From: Paenibacillus athensensis
GTDB lineage: Bacteria; Bacillota; Bacilli; Paenibacillales; NBRC-103111
Direction: 5' to 3'
DNA: 60,374 nt
Assembly (NCBI RefSeq): GCF_004514475.2
Contig: NZ_MYFO02000022.1
Span: forward strand, 1 to 60,374
Positions 1-9,291 of this stretch are shown here, piece by piece (within the stretch, counting starts at the first letter, position 1; the number at the start of each line of letters is the position of its first letter). The notes beneath the pieces were generated by a model. That model was not told the origin of the DNA. It worked only from the letters and a program-made list of their open reading frames with translations, and ran no database searches. Made by a program: the position numbers and the translations under genes.

Positions 1-84
1 GAAGACGACGAGGTAGATAGGTTCGAGGTGGAAGTGCCGTAAGGTATGGAGCTGACGAATACTAATCGGTCGAGGGCTTAACCA
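1..84 (+). rRNA. rrl: 23S rRNA, 3' end (partial)
   Basis: The first bases match the highly conserved 3' end of bacterial 23S rRNA: a GACGACGAGGTAGATAGG block, then TGACGAATACTAATCG and a terminal TCGAGGGCTTAACCA. The gene continues upstream of the window. The 3' boundary is set by comparison with the remembered Bacillus terminus and may be off by a few bases. The spacer to the 5S gene (85-168) holds a small hairpin at 143-158 (AATACC/GGTATT) and no tRNA. Confidence 0.95.
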
Positions 85-168
85 CAACACAAGCAACACT
101 CACGCGTAACACAACGACTTGTTTCGTATCTAGTTTTCAGGGAATACCGTAAGGTATTGGACTGACTG

Positions 169-286
169 TTTGGTGATGATGGCGGAGGGGACCCACGCGT
201 TCCCATCTCGAACACGACCGTTAAGCCCTCCAGCGTCGATGGTACTTGAACCGCAGGGTTCCGGGAGAGTAGAACGTTGCCAAGCA
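169..286 (+). rRNA. rrf: 5S rRNA
   Basis: About 117 nt beginning TTTGGTGATGATGGCGG and ending AACGTTGCCAAGCA. It contains the conserved internal block CCCATCTCGAACACG. The ends are complementary (TTTGGTG..., ...GCCAAGC), as expected for helix I. It is the last gene of the upstream rRNA operon. Confidence 0.95.
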
Positions 287-296
287 GACGATAAAG

Positions 297-330
297 AAGC
301 CTTTTGAGCTGATGCTCAAAGGGCTTTTTT
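297..330 (+). terminator. Rho-independent terminator of the rRNA operon
   Basis: A stem AGCCTTTTGAGC / GCTCAAAGGGCT with a short TGAT loop is followed directly by six T. It lies 10 nt after the 5S gene and ends the rRNA transcript. The stretch 331-440 holds nothing else I recognise. Confidence 0.9.
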
Positions 331-440
331 GACGTTTACTTTACAAGCCATGTCAAGGACACAGCAATTGCCAACCCTGTGTACGTTAAGCCGGTATTTT
401 TTTGTCCATACTGTATATAGAAGCAATTGAAAGCCAGCAC

Positions 441-469
441 TTGTCAAAAACAGCGAAACTGATTATAAT
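441..469 (+). promoter_or_regulatory. Sigma-A promoter of the ctsR operon
   Basis: TTGTCA (441-446), a 17-nt spacer and a perfect TATAAT (464-469). The predicted transcription start is near 476, so the CtsR operator just downstream covers the start region. Confidence 0.85.
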
Positions 470-477
470 CAAATTAA

Positions 478-494
478 GGTCAAAGAAAGTCAAA
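478..494 (+). promoter_or_regulatory. CtsR operator
   Basis: The direct heptad repeat GGTCAAA-GAA-AGTCAAA fits the CtsR consensus (A/GGTCAAA NAN A/GGTCAAA). It lies just downstream of the -10 box and before ctsR. CtsR should therefore repress its own operon under non-stress conditions by blocking RNA polymerase. A further GTCAA half-repeat follows at once. Confidence 0.9.
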
Positions 495-536
495 GTCAAT
501 TTAACTTTTCAGAGGCTTTGTGGGAGGGCTGAATTG

Positions 537-998
537 ATGCGCAATGTATCTGAGATTATTGAGCAATATTTGAAGCATATCCTACAGCAAAGCACCGAGG
601 GAGCGATTGAAATCCAGCGAAACGAGTTGGCCGATCAATTTCAATGTGTGCCTTCACAGATTAATTATGTGATCAGCACCCGGTTTACGCTGGAGAAGGG
701 CTATTTGGTGGAAAGCAAACGAGGCGGTGGCGGCTACATTCGGATTCAGCGGATTGAGCTGAAGTCGCACGGCTCGATTCTCGACCATATTTGCCAAACG
801 ATTCATACCCATATCGATCAAGTGACCTCGGATGGGCTTGTGTATCAGCTTCAGGAAGGCAAGTACATTACTCCCCGTGAAGCGAACCTGATCCGGGCGG
901 CGATATCTCGAGAGGTGCTGACTTTTAAACTTCCGCTGCGCGATGAAATCCGGGCGAGGATTTTAAAAGCCATGCTGATTGCTTTACTCAGCAAATAG
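537..998 (+). CDS. ctsR: Transcriptional repressor CtsR
   Basis: Class III heat-shock repressor of clp genes, 153 aa, the usual family length. The N-terminal winged-helix domain carries the family block QCVPSQINYVISTRFT and the glycine-rich wing RGGGGYIRI; the C-terminal half is the dimerisation/McsB-responsive domain. The frame is open from 402, but the start chosen is the ATG at 537. There the protein begins MRNVSEIIEQYLK like known CtsR, after a GGGAGGGC ribosome site. The upstream frame also overlaps the promoter and operator. First gene of ctsR-mcsA-mcsB-clpC, autoregulated through the operator at 478-494. Confidence 0.96.
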   Translation: MRNVSEIIEQYLKHILQQSTEGAIEIQRNELADQFQCVPSQINYVISTRFTLEKGYLVESKRGGGGYIRIQRIELKSHGSILDHICQTIHTHIDQVTSDGLVYQLQEGKYITPREANLIRAAISREVLTFKLPLRDEIRARILKAMLIALLSK

Positions 999-1012
999 GG
1001 AGGGACGACGAG

Positions 1013-1540
1013 ATGATTTGTCAGGAATGCGGCAAAAGACCGGCGACGTTGCATTTTACGAAAATCGTAAACGGAGAAAAGACCGAGTTCCACATTTGCG
1101 AAGCGTGCGCCCGCGAGAAGGGCGAGATGATTCCCGGAACATCCAATGGTTTTTCCATTCATAATTTACTTTCGGGTTTGCTCGATTTTGACCCGGGCAG
1201 CGCAGGCTCGATGACGAATAAAACGCAGACCATCCGCTGTGAGAATTGCGGGCTGACGTACAGCCAGTTCAGCAAGCTGGGGCGATTCGGCTGCGATTGC
1301 TGTTATGAAAGCTTTTCGGAGCGTCTGGACCCGCTGTTTAAACGAGTACACGGCAATACGGTTCACGTCGGCAAGGTGCCGAAACGGACAGGCGGCTTGA
1401 TCCAACATAAGCGCGAGCTTGAACTGCTCAAGAAAGAGATGATGTCCAGCATTGAACGCGAGGAATTCGAGCAGGCGGCAAAGCTCCGCGATCAGATTCG
1501 AGGGCTGGAGAAGAAAATGTCCGGCGGACAGAACTCTTGA
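1013..1540 (+). CDS. mcsA: McsA, activator of protein arginine kinase
   Basis: Zinc-binding partner that activates McsB and tethers it to ClpC. The 175 aa hold CxxC pairs at the N-terminus (CQEC, then CEAC), a second cluster in the middle (CENC, then CDCC), and a C-terminal UVR motif (EEFEQAAKLRDQI, about residues 145-157). The same type of UVR motif lies in ClpC, consistent with mutual binding. It starts 14 nt after ctsR behind GGGAGGG, and mcsB follows 15 nt later in the same operon. Confidence 0.95.
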   Translation: MICQECGKRPATLHFTKIVNGEKTEFHICEACAREKGEMIPGTSNGFSIHNLLSGLLDFDPGSAGSMTNKTQTIRCENCGLTYSQFSKLGRFGCDCCYESFSERLDPLFKRVHGNTVHVGKVPKRTGGLIQHKRELELLKKEMMSSIEREEFEQAAKLRDQIRGLEKKMSGGQNS

Positions 1541-1555
1541 GGGAGGTGTCAGGGT

Positions 1556-2617
1556 GTGACGTTACATCGGTTTACCGGCGATGCGCTGAGTGAATGGATG
1601 AAGGGTGACGGACCGGAATCGGATATTGTCATCAGCAGCCGCATTCGGATTGCTCGCAATATGAAAGGCTACCCGTACCCGATGCTGGCGACGAATCAAC
1701 AGTCGCAGGAAGTACTGGATCAGGTGTCGGAGGTACTGAACAATGAGGAGCTGGAGACGATCAGCCGGTTCTCGCTGGTGAAGCTTTCCGAACTAAGCGA
1801 GCTGGAGAAAATGGTGCTGGTCGAGAAGCATTTGATCAGCCCGAATTTGGCCAATGAATCGCGCAATGGTGCAGTCATCCTCAGCGAAAATGAATCGATC
1901 AGCATCATGGTCAATGAAGAAGACCACCTGCGGATTCAATGCCTGTGCCCCGGTTTTCAGATTAAGGAAGCATGGGATTTGGCCAATCAAATCGACGATA
2001 TTTTTGAATCCCATCTCGATTACGGGTATGATGAAAAGAGAGGTTACTTAACCAGCTGTCCGACGAATGTCGGGACGGGGATTCGCGCCTCGGTGATGAT
2101 GCACTTACCGGCCCTTGTGTTAACGCAGCAAATCAACCGGATTTTATCGGCTGTTACACAAGTTGGGTTGACGGTTAGAGGATTATATGGGGAAGGCAGC
2201 GAAGCTTTAGGTAACTTGTTCCAAATCTCCAATCAGATTACGCTGGGCCAATCGGAAGATGAGATCATCGACAATCTGCACGGGGTTGCCCGGCAAATTA
2301 TCGAGCATGAACGTGCCGCCCGTCAGAAGCTGCTGCAGGATTCCCGCATGCGGATCCTCGACCGAGTCAATCGGTCGTTGGGCATTTTGTCCTTCGCAGC
2401 GATTATGGATTCGAAGGAAGCCGCGCAGCGTTTGTCGGATGTGCGTCTGGGCATCGATCTGGGCATGATCGGCGAGCTTTCGGCGAATGTGCTGAACGAA
2501 CTGCTGGTCATGACGCAGCCGGGCTTTTTGCAGCAAACGTCAGGCGTCAAGCTTTCGGCCGAGGATCGCGATATCCGCAGGGCGCAGCTGATTCGGGAGC
2601 GATTTGGGCGATCTTAG
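1556..2617 (+). CDS. mcsB: Protein arginine kinase McsB
   Basis: Phosphorylates arginine residues on proteins, including CtsR, marking them for ClpCP. The 353-aa protein has the phosphagen-kinase-like catalytic domain: SSRIRIARN near residue 28, the NESRNGAV and NEEDHLRIQ blocks around 100-130, and the CPTNVGTGIRAS loop near 170. The C-terminal domain has the phospho-arginine-binding architecture of bacterial McsB. The start is GTG (1556), giving MTLHRF, after GGGAGGTG. Third gene of the CtsR operon. Confidence 0.95.
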   Translation: MTLHRFTGDALSEWMKGDGPESDIVISSRIRIARNMKGYPYPMLATNQQSQEVLDQVSEVLNNEELETISRFSLVKLSELSELEKMVLVEKHLISPNLANESRNGAVILSENESISIMVNEEDHLRIQCLCPGFQIKEAWDLANQIDDIFESHLDYGYDEKRGYLTSCPTNVGTGIRASVMMHLPALVLTQQINRILSAVTQVGLTVRGLYGEGSEALGNLFQISNQITLGQSEDEIIDNLHGVARQIIEHERAARQKLLQDSRMRILDRVNRSLGILSFAAIMDSKEAAQRLSDVRLGIDLGMIGELSANVLNELLVMTQPGFLQQTSGVKLSAEDRDIRRAQLIRERFGRS

Positions 2618-2668
2618 ATTCATCCTTTTGGATTTCTATAGATATACTACTTTTGGAGGTGTTTCTCT

Positions 2669-5107
2669 ATGATGTTTGGAAGATTTACGGAACGCGCGCA
2701 AAAGGTGCTTTCTCTGGCTCAAGAGGAGGCTGTTCGTTTAGGACACAACAATATCGGCACGGAGCATATTCTTCTCGGTCTTATTCGTGAAGGTGAAGGA
2801 ATTGCTGCAAAAGCGCTGGTTGGCCTGGGCTTAGGTCTGGAAAAAATCCAGGACGAAGTGGAGTCGCTGATCGGTCGCGGCCAGGAGCAGCCGACCAATA
2901 TTGCGTACACGCCAAGAGCGAAGAAGGTCATCGAACTGTCGATGGACGAAGCCCGCAAGCTGGGTCATACTTATGTAGGTACAGAGCACATTCTGCTCGG
3001 ACTGATTCGTGAGGGTGAAGGCGTAGCGGCCAGAGTGCTGAACAATCTCGGCGTCAGCTTGAACAAAGCGCGTCAGCAGGTGCTTCAGCTGTTGGGCAGC
3101 AGCGAAAGCGTTTCGCCAAGCCACGGCACCAACCCGAACATCAATACGCCAACGCTGGATGGTCTGGCTCGCGATCTGACGGCTTTCGCCAAAGAAGGCC
3201 ATCTGGACCCGGTAATCGGCCGCAGCAAGGAAATCGAGCGCGTGATTCAAGTGCTCAGCCGCAGGACGAAAAACAATCCGGTGCTGATCGGCGAACCTGG
3301 CGTCGGTAAAACCGCGATTGCCGAAGGACTGGCACAGAAAATCATCAACAACGAAATTCCGGAAACGTTAAAAGATAAACGCGTCATGACGCTGGACATG
3401 GGCTCGGTCGTAGCCGGTACGAAGTACCGCGGCGAATTCGAGGATCGTCTGAAAAAAATCATGGACGAGATTCGTCAAGCCGGCAACATCGTTTTGTTTA
3501 TCGATGAGCTGCACACACTGATCGGCGCAGGCGGCGCGGAGGGAGCCATCGATGCTTCCAACATCCTGAAGCCGGCGTTGGCCCGGGGCGAGCTGCAATG
3601 CATCGGTGCAACCACACTGGACGAATACCGCAAATATATTGAAAAAGACGCTGCGCTGGAGCGCCGCTTCCAGCCGATTACGGTTGATCAACCGTCGCCG
3701 GAAGAAGCGATTCAAATTCTCCACGGCTTGCGCGACCGTTACGAAGCGCATCATCGCGTGAAAATTACGGACGCTGCGATCGAAGAAGCGGTGAAATTGT
3801 CCGACCGTTACATTACGGACCGCTTCCTGCCGGATAAAGCCATCGATCTGATTGACGAGGCCAGCTCCAAGGTAAGACTTCGCTCTTACACGATTCCGCC
3901 TAGTCTGAAACAGCTGGAGAACAAGCTGGAGGATATCCGCAAGGAAAAAGACGCGGCCGTGCAAAGCCAGGAGTTCGAGAAAGCGGCCAGTTTGCGCGAC
4001 ACGGAGCAAAAGCTGCGCGAAGAGCTGGATTCCACGAAAAACGACTGGAAAGAAAAGCAAGGCCGCATGGATACCGAAGTAACGCCGGAGGATATCGCGC
4101 AGGTCGTGGCAAGCTGGACCGGCATTCCGGTGAGCAAGCTGGCTGAAGAAGAAACGCAGCGCCTGCTGAAAATGGAAGACATCCTCCACGAGCGCGTGAT
4201 CGGCCAAGAGGAAGCGGTGAAAGCCGTCAGCCGCGCAATCCGCCGGGCGAGAGCCGGCTTGAAAGATCCTAAGCGTCCAATGGGCTCCTTCATTTTCCTT
4301 GGACCGACAGGCGTCGGTAAAACTGAGCTGGCCCGCGCGCTCGCCGAATCGCTGTTCGGCGACGATAACGCCGTCATCCGCATCGACATGTCGGAGTACA
4401 TGGAGAAGCATTCGACCTCGCGACTCGTCGGAGCGCCTCCGGGATATGTCGGTTATGAAGAAGGCGGTCAGCTGACCGAGAAGGTACGCCGCAAGCCGTA
4501 TTCGGTTGTCCTGCTCGACGAGATCGAGAAGGCGCATCCGGAAGTGTTTAACATCTTGTTGCAGGTACTCGAAGACGGTCGACTGACCGATTCCAAAGGC
4601 CGCACAGTCGATTTCCGCAACACGCTGATCATCATGACCTCGAACGTCGGCGCCGAAGCGATCAAGAAAAATTCCTCGCTGGGCTTTACCGCCGTGCAGG
4701 ATGCGGGCCGCGATTACTCCAACATGCGGGAAAAGGTCATGGGCGAGCTGAAAAAAAGCTTCCGTCCCGAGTTCCTGAACCGGATCGACGAAATTATCGT
4801 GTTCCACTCGTTGGGCGAAGAGCATATCGCTCGCATCGTCAGCCTGATGGCGGACGATCTGCGCAAACGTCTGAAGGAGCAGGAAGTTGACTTCATGCTC
4901 ACCGACAAAGCGAAGCTGTTCTTGGCCAAAGAAGGCTTTGACCCGACTTACGGCGCGAGACCGCTGCGCAGAGCGATTCAGAAGCATATCGAAGACCGTC
5001 TGTCCGAGGAGCTGCTGAAGGGCAATATTTCCAAAGGCGACGCGCTGACGATCGACGAACAGGAAGGCGAACTGGTCGTGCTGCGGGGAGAAGTAGCCGC
5101 TAAATAA
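2669..5107 (+). CDS. clpC: ATP-dependent Clp protease ATP-binding subunit ClpC
   Basis: Hsp100 unfoldase that feeds substrates to ClpP, using McsB-marked or adaptor-delivered proteins. The 812 aa match the family length. Order: double Clp-N repeat (residues 1-145), first AAA+ module with Walker A GEPGVGKT (about 208), a middle domain with a UVR motif ([10 protein letters not shown]) that docks adaptors, second AAA+ module with GPTGVGKT (about 545), and the C-terminal D2-small domain. The start [12 protein letters not shown] follows GGAGGTG. Last gene of the ctsR operon. Confidence 0.98.
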   Translation: MMFGRFTERAQKVLSLAQEEAVRLGHNNIGTEHILLGLIREGEGIAAKALVGLGLGLEKIQDEVESLIGRGQEQPTNIAYTPRAKKVIELSMDEARKLGHTYVGTEHILLGLIREGEGVAARVLNNLGVSLNKARQQVLQLLGSSESVSPSHGTNPNINTPTLDGLARDLTAFAKEGHLDPVIGRSKEIERVIQVLSRRTKNNPVLIGEPGVGKTAIAEGLAQKIINNEIPETLKDKRVMTLDMGSVVAGTKYRGEFEDRLKKIMDEIRQAGNIVLFIDELHTLIGAGGAEGAIDASNILKPALARGELQCIGATTLDEYRKYIEKDAALERRFQPITVDQPSPEEAIQILHGLRDRYEAHHRVKITDAAIEEAVKLSDRYITDRFLPDKAIDLIDEASSKVRLRSYTIPPSLKQLENKLEDIRKEKDAAVQSQEFEKAASLRDTEQKLREELDSTKNDWKEKQGRMDTEVTPEDIAQVVASWTGIPVSKLAEEETQRLLKMEDILHERVIGQEEAVKAVSRAIRRARAGLKDPKRPMGSFIFLGPTGVGKTELARALAESLFGDDNAVIRIDMSEYMEKHSTSRLVGAPPGYVGYEEGGQLTEKVRRKPYSVVLLDEIEKAHPEVFNILLQVLEDGRLTDSKGRTVDFRNTLIIMTSNVGAEAIKKNSSLGFTAVQDAGRDYSNMREKVMGELKKSFRPEFLNRIDEIIVFHSLGEEHIARIVSLMADDLRKRLKEQEVDFMLTDKAKLFLAKEGFDPTYGARPLRRAIQKHIEDRLSEELLKGNISKGDALTIDEQEGELVVLRGEVAAK

Positions 5108-5120
5108 GAAGATACCATTC

Positions 5121-5162
5121 AAGCGCTTTGCGTTGGCCAATGGCCGGGCAGAGCGCTTTTTC
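5121..5162 (+). terminator. Terminator of the ctsR-clpC operon
   Basis: Stem AAGCGCTTTGC (5121-5131) / GCAGAGCGCTT (5148-5158) with an inner GGCC/GGCC pair, followed by a T run. It separates the CtsR operon from radA. The remaining 145 nt before radA contain no convincing promoter to my eye. Confidence 0.85.
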
Positions 5163-5307
5163 CTATTTGAAGGCGATTCGGTCAGCTCAGATTGATGACT
5201 TGCGGCCCTTTCGCCGTTTTATGAAAAATGGTAAACTTTGAAGGGTGAGTATCGTCAGGTGGGAAAGATGTCCACAGGATGAATGACGACAAGAGGAGCC
5301 GGCGCAA

Positions 5308-6678
5308 ATGAGCAAGACCAAAACGAAGTTTTGTTGTCAGGAATGCGGTTATGAGTCGCCGAAATGGATGGGAAAGTGCCCGGGCTGTCAGGGTTGGAAT
5401 ACGATGGTGGAGGAAATCGAAACCGTTGTCCGTACGCAGGGGATGAATTCTTCTGCTGCCCGCACGAAAGAAAAACCGATGGCGCTCATACATATAGAAA
5501 GCAGCCCTGAACCGCGTGTATTAACGAACAATCAGGAGCTGAACCGGGTTCTCGGAGGCGGCATTGTACCCGGCTCGCTGATTTTGGTCGGGGGAGACCC
5601 GGGTATCGGCAAATCGACGCTGCTGCTGCAAACCTCCTTCGCGTTGGCTGAGGCGCGGCAGAAGGTGTTATATATATCGGGCGAGGAATCGGTCAAACAG
5701 ACGAAGCTGCGCGCAGACCGGCTGCAGGCGTCTTCGGAGCTGCTGTATGTGCTGTGCGAGACCAACCTTGAGCTGATTGAGGAAGCGATTCAAGAAGTCG
5801 ACCCCGATTTTCTCGTCATAGACTCGATTCAGACGGTTTATCATCCGGGCATCGCATCGGCGCCGGGCACGGTGGGACAGGTGCGGGAATGCACGGGACA
5901 TTTTATGAGAATAGCTAAAGGGAAGGGCATCGCGACGGTGCTGGTCGGGCATGTGACCAAGGAAGGTGCGATTGCCGGTCCGCGGCTGCTCGAACATATG
6001 GTCGATTGCGTGCTATATTTTGAGGGAGAACGCCATCATTCGTATCGGCTGCTGCGAGCGGTCAAGAACCGCTTTGGCTCGACGAACGAAATCGGTATTT
6101 TTGAAATGCGGGAAAGCGGTCTGGCAGAGGTCAATAATCCGTCCGAGCTGTTCTTGTCCGAGCGGCCGCTTGGCGTAGCGGGCTCCACGGTAGTCGCCAG
6201 CATGGAAGGAACACGTCCGGTGCTGGTAGAGATTCAGGCGCTCGTATCGACGACGAATTTCCCTTCGCCGCGGCGTATGGCCACGGGAGTCGATCACAAC
6301 CGGCTGTCGCTCATTATTGCGGTGCTGGAAAAGCGCATGGGCATGTTTTTGCAAAATCAGGACGCCTATTTGAACGTCGCCGGAGGAGTCAAGCTGGATG
6401 AACCGGCTGTCGATTTGGCGGTAGCCATCAGCATTGCGTCGAGCTTCAAGGAGAAGCCGACTCAGCCATATGACGTCGTATTCGGCGAAATCGGGTTGAC
6501 CGGCGAGGTTCGCGGCGTTTCCCGCATCGATCAGCGGGTGAAGGAAGCGCAGAAGCTGGGCTTCCGGCGTGTCATCATGCCGGAGAAAAGCCTGAAGGGC
6601 TGGACGCCGCCCTCCGGGATGGAGATCGTTGGCGTGAATACCGTGGCCGAGGCGCTGGCTGCGGCGCTCGGTTCATGA
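5308..6678 (+). CDS. radA: DNA repair protein RadA (Sms)
   Basis: Branch-migration ATPase/helicase that assists RecA in recombination and repair. The 456 aa show an N-terminal C4 zinc finger ([18 protein letters not shown]), a RecA-like core with Walker A GDPGIGKS (about residue 97), the RadA signature KNRFGST (about 250), and a C-terminal Lon-protease-like domain without peptidase function. ATG at 5308 follows AGGAGCC. It sits between clpC and disA as in Bacillus, linking stress and genome-integrity functions. Confidence 0.97.
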   Translation: MSKTKTKFCCQECGYESPKWMGKCPGCQGWNTMVEEIETVVRTQGMNSSAARTKEKPMALIHIESSPEPRVLTNNQELNRVLGGGIVPGSLILVGGDPGIGKSTLLLQTSFALAEARQKVLYISGEESVKQTKLRADRLQASSELLYVLCETNLELIEEAIQEVDPDFLVIDSIQTVYHPGIASAPGTVGQVRECTGHFMRIAKGKGIATVLVGHVTKEGAIAGPRLLEHMVDCVLYFEGERHHSYRLLRAVKNRFGSTNEIGIFEMRESGLAEVNNPSELFLSERPLGVAGSTVVASMEGTRPVLVEIQALVSTTNFPSPRRMATGVDHNRLSLIIAVLEKRMGMFLQNQDAYLNVAGGVKLDEPAVDLAVAISIASSFKEKPTQPYDVVFGEIGLTGEVRGVSRIDQRVKEAQKLGFRRVIMPEKSLKGWTPPSGMEIVGVNTVAEALAAALGS

Positions 6679-6750
6679 TTTGCCAAGCCGCCGGGCGAAG
6701 GCTGTGCCGCACCGCTTCGTATCAGCCAGCATGCTTTCAGGAGGAAGAAC

Positions 6751-7830
6751 ATGAGTAAAGATGAAGTCAAACGCGATGTGATGAGTCAGCTGCTGCAAAT
6801 GGTGGCGCCGGGTACCCCGTTCCGCGACGGTTTGGAGAACGTGCTGCGCGCCAAAACCGGGGGACTGATTGTAGTCGGCTACAGCCCCGAGGTGATGGAG
6901 ATAGTGGATGGCGGCTTTTCCATCGACTGTGATTTTTCGCCCAATTATTTGTACGAACTGGCTAAGATGGACGGGGCAATTATTCTCAGCGAGGATATGA
7001 AGAAAATACTTTACGCCAACACGCAGCTTATTCCCGATTCGGCCATCCCCTCCTCAGAGACGGGAATTCGCCATCGGACTGCCGAACGCGTCGCCAAGCA
7101 AACGTCGAAGCTGGTCGTTTCCATCTCGCAGCGCCGCAATATCATTACGTTGTATCAAGGCAATTTGCGCTATGCGCTTAAAGATATCGGGGTTATTCTG
7201 ACCAAGGCGAATCAGGCGATTCAGACGCTAGAGCGCTATAAGGTGGTGCTGGATCAATCGCTAACCAATCTCGGCGCTTCGGAATTCGAAGAACTGGTGA
7301 CCCTGCACGATGTGACCAATGTTGTGGCCCGTGTAGAAATGGTGCTGCGCATCAAAGCCGAAATCAACCGTTATATTAACGAGCTTGGCAACGAAGGGCG
7401 CTTGATCAGCATGCAGCTGGAGGAGCTGGTCGGGAACTCCGAGCTGGAGGCGCGTCTGTTGATGAAGGATTACATACGCGAGTACAGCGAGGATCGGGTG
7501 CGGGACGCGACGCTGGGTTTAAAGCGCTTGTCCTCCGACGAGCTGCTGGAGCCGAATCAGATCGTGCGCCTGTTAGGCTATCCGCAAGCAAGTGCGGTGA
7601 ACGAGGAGCCTGTATCGCCGCGGGGCTTCCGCGTTTTAAACAAAATTCCACGGCTGCCGTCGATCATCATTTCCAATCTGGTCGAGAAATTCGGCTATTT
7701 GCCGCACATCATGATGGCAACGATTGAAGAGCTGGATGAAGTGGATGGAATTGGCGAAGTCAGAGCGCGCGCCATTAAAGAGGGATTAAAGCGGATTCAG
7801 GATCAAGTCCTCATTGACAGACATATTTAA
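6751..7830 (+). CDS. disA: DNA integrity scanning diadenylate cyclase DisA
   Basis: Makes cyclic di-AMP from two ATP and scans DNA for branched structures. The 359-aa protein has the N-terminal DAC domain with catalytic DGA (KMDGAII, about residue 76) and RHR ([13 protein letters not shown], about 108). A helical linker and a C-terminal helix-hairpin-helix DNA-binding domain ([17 protein letters not shown]) follow. ATG at 6751 follows AGGAGGAAG. All catalytic motifs are intact. Confidence 0.97.
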   Translation: MSKDEVKRDVMSQLLQMVAPGTPFRDGLENVLRAKTGGLIVVGYSPEVMEIVDGGFSIDCDFSPNYLYELAKMDGAIILSEDMKKILYANTQLIPDSAIPSSETGIRHRTAERVAKQTSKLVVSISQRRNIITLYQGNLRYALKDIGVILTKANQAIQTLERYKVVLDQSLTNLGASEFEELVTLHDVTNVVARVEMVLRIKAEINRYINELGNEGRLISMQLEELVGNSELEARLLMKDYIREYSEDRVRDATLGLKRLSSDELLEPNQIVRLLGYPQASAVNEEPVSPRGFRVLNKIPRLPSIIISNLVEKFGYLPHIMMATIEELDEVDGIGEVRARAIKEGLKRIQDQVLIDRHI

Positions 7831-7929
7831 ATTGCATACAATCATAAAGTATCACTAGTACCGTTTGTTATAGGGGTGACTGCGATCAGTCATTTTGGGG
7901 TATAGTAAATCCAGAGGTGGACTAAACTT

Positions 7930-8679
7930 ATGTTAACGAAATCAATTCCCAGCTTGTTTACGGTAGGGAACTTGTTTTTAGGCGTTTTGTCGATTATTTT
8001 AGTATTCAACAACCAGCCGGAACGCGCTGCGGTGCTGGTCATTGTAGCCATGCTGCTGGACGGTCTTGACGGCCGCGTAGCGCGCGCATTGAATGCGCAA
8101 AGTGAATTCGGCAAAGAGCTCGACTCGCTGTCGGACGTGATTTCCTTCGGCGTAGCTCCCGCGTTCATTATGTATGTTGTCGCGTTTAACGATCCGCATA
8201 TCATCAGCCCTGCGCTAGCCTGGATTATCACCGCGCTGTTCCCGATCTGCGGCGCATTGCGCTTGGCCCGCTTTAACGTTATTGCCGGCGTTCCCGGTTA
8301 TTTCATCGGACTGCCGATTCCGGCGGCTGGTGGCGTGCTCTGTACGCTCGCTTTGTTCCACAGCGATATTAACGCTTATGTGCTGCTGGTCAGCACGCTG
8401 CTGTTGTCCTATTTGATGGTCAGCACTGTCAAATATCCGAACTTCAAGAAAGCGGGCATCCCTAAGGCCGCGATCTGGATCACGCCGATCATTGTGGCTG
8501 TAGCTGTGCTGATTGCGATTAAATGGCCCGGCTCCGTGTCCAAAATGATTTTCGTACCTTTGCTGCTGTACGCGCTTTATGGCTTAAAAAAAAACGTTGA
8601 CGGCATCTTCATCCGGCTGCGCCGCCGCAACAAACGCAAGGGCGTAGTTGAAGAAAATTCCGTGAAATCGGATTTGTAA
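7930..8679 (+). CDS. pssA: CDP-diacylglycerol--serine O-phosphatidyltransferase
   Basis: Membrane enzyme joining L-serine to CDP-diacylglycerol, the first step toward phosphatidylethanolamine. The 249 aa carry the CDP-alcohol phosphotransferase motif DG-x2-AR-x8-G-x3-D-x3-D within residues 45-73 (DGLDGRVAR ... GKELDSLSD), with about six to eight hydrophobic segments around it. The C-terminus is basic (RLRRRNKRK). ATG follows GAGGTGG. In Bacillus subtilis pssA lies elsewhere. No decarboxylase gene (psd) is nearby. Confidence 0.93.
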   Translation: MLTKSIPSLFTVGNLFLGVLSIILVFNNQPERAAVLVIVAMLLDGLDGRVARALNAQSEFGKELDSLSDVISFGVAPAFIMYVVAFNDPHIISPALAWIITALFPICGALRLARFNVIAGVPGYFIGLPIPAAGGVLCTLALFHSDINAYVLLVSTLLLSYLMVSTVKYPNFKKAGIPKAAIWITPIIVAVAVLIAIKWPGSVSKMIFVPLLLYALYGLKKNVDGIFIRLRRRNKRKGVVEENSVKSDL

Positions 8680-8696
8680 TCATTTCAAAAGGCAAA

Positions 8697-8749
8697 GAAA
8701 AAGCATTTCTTTTCCGCTGACAGCTCAGTGGGAAGAAATGCTTTTTTTG
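8697..8749. terminator. Bidirectional terminator between pssA and the convergent Cys-rich gene
   Basis: A long stem AAAAAGCATTTCTT / AAGAAATGCTTTTTTT flanks a GC-containing loop, with A runs on one side and T runs on the other. It can therefore end both pssA (+) and the converging small gene (-). Confidence 0.85.
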
Positions 8750-8754
8750 ATGTC

Positions 8755-9150
8755 TCAGGACATATTGAACAGTCCGAGCGTGGAGCATTTTTTCGATTCA
8801 TTCTGGAGAACCTCGTCCAAATCTACCTTCAGCAAATTGCTGAGCGCCGACATATAAAACAAATTACGTCCAAGCTCGGCGCTTACCGCTTCCATACAAT
8901 GCTCGCATAGCTCGCCGGCCACATGCGTCCCGCGGACGTCCTTGGCTTCCTCCAAGGTCATTTCGGGATGATATTCCTGCTTGGCGGCATGTACCTCGAT
9001 GCATCCGCATTCCGTAATCGATTTGATCACGGAGCGGTTGGCGGCTGCGTTAGTTTGCTGGAACTTGGAGACGACATCGAGCAAGCTTCGGTGACGCAGC
9101 AATAATTCTGAGACTTGATCCTGAAAATGCTTTAACGTCAGGGAGTCCAT
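8755..9150 (-). CDS. Cys-rich conserved protein with MazG-like C-terminal segment
   Basis: A 131-aa soluble protein of unknown function. It is helical at the N-terminus (MDSLTLKHFQDQVSELL). CxC (C48, C50) and CxxC (C82, C85) could bind a metal. The C-terminal segment (ELGRNLFYMSALSNLLKVDLDEVLQNESKK) resembles the last helices of MazG-type nucleotide pyrophosphohydrolases, but I see no ExxED metal site. I believe Paenibacillus homologues exist, some annotated DUF1573, from memory only. The frame opens at 9186, but that ATG overlaps the -10 box of the promoter, so the ATG at 9150, behind GAGGTGG, is the likely start. It converges on pssA and diverges from yacL. Confidence 0.8.
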   Translation of the reverse strand: MDSLTLKHFQDQVSELLLRHRSLLDVVSKFQQTNAAANRSVIKSITECGCIEVHAAKQEYHPEMTLEEAKDVRGTHVAGELCEHCMEAVSAELGRNLFYMSALSNLLKVDLDEVLQNESKKCSTLGLFNMS

Positions 9151-9184
9151 TCCATCCACCTCGATGTGATTGATTTCCAACCTC

Positions 9185-9213
9185 ATTATAAAGGAACACC
9201 TTCAATATTTCAA
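9185..9213 (-). promoter_or_regulatory. Sigma-A promoter of the Cys-rich gene
   Basis: On the minus strand, TTGAAA (9208-9213), a 17-nt spacer and TATAAT (9185-9190). Transcription should begin near 9178, giving a leader of about 28 nt to the ATG at 9150. The overlap of the -10 box with the upstream ATG rules that ATG out as a start on this transcript. Confidence 0.85.
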
Positions 9214-9291
9214 TTTCCATGATTAGCGTTGGATAAATTGGAACATAATTGTAACAGGAATTGAAATGATCATTGTGGAGGTGAATCTGTG

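Noticed and set aside
85-168. A tRNA gene in the 23S-5S spacer or between 5S and ctsR
   Set aside because: No cloverleaf or T-loop GGTTCRAAT-type sequence is visible there.
402-536. An N-terminal extension of CtsR from an ATG at 402
   Set aside because: The region contains the operon promoter and the CtsR operator, and CtsR homology begins at 537 behind a good ribosome site.
5200-5240. A promoter for radA (TTGCGG with downstream TAAACT)
   Set aside because: The spacing (26 nt) is far too long for a sigma-A promoter.
7863-7906. A sigma-B type promoter (GTTT...GGGTAT) before pssA
   Set aside because: The spacing of 31 nt is about double the required 13-15 nt; only a weak sigma-A-like TATAGT remains.
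9151-9186. Upstream ATG (9186) for the Cys-rich gene
   Set aside because: It overlaps the -10 box TATAAT, so it would not be in the transcript.
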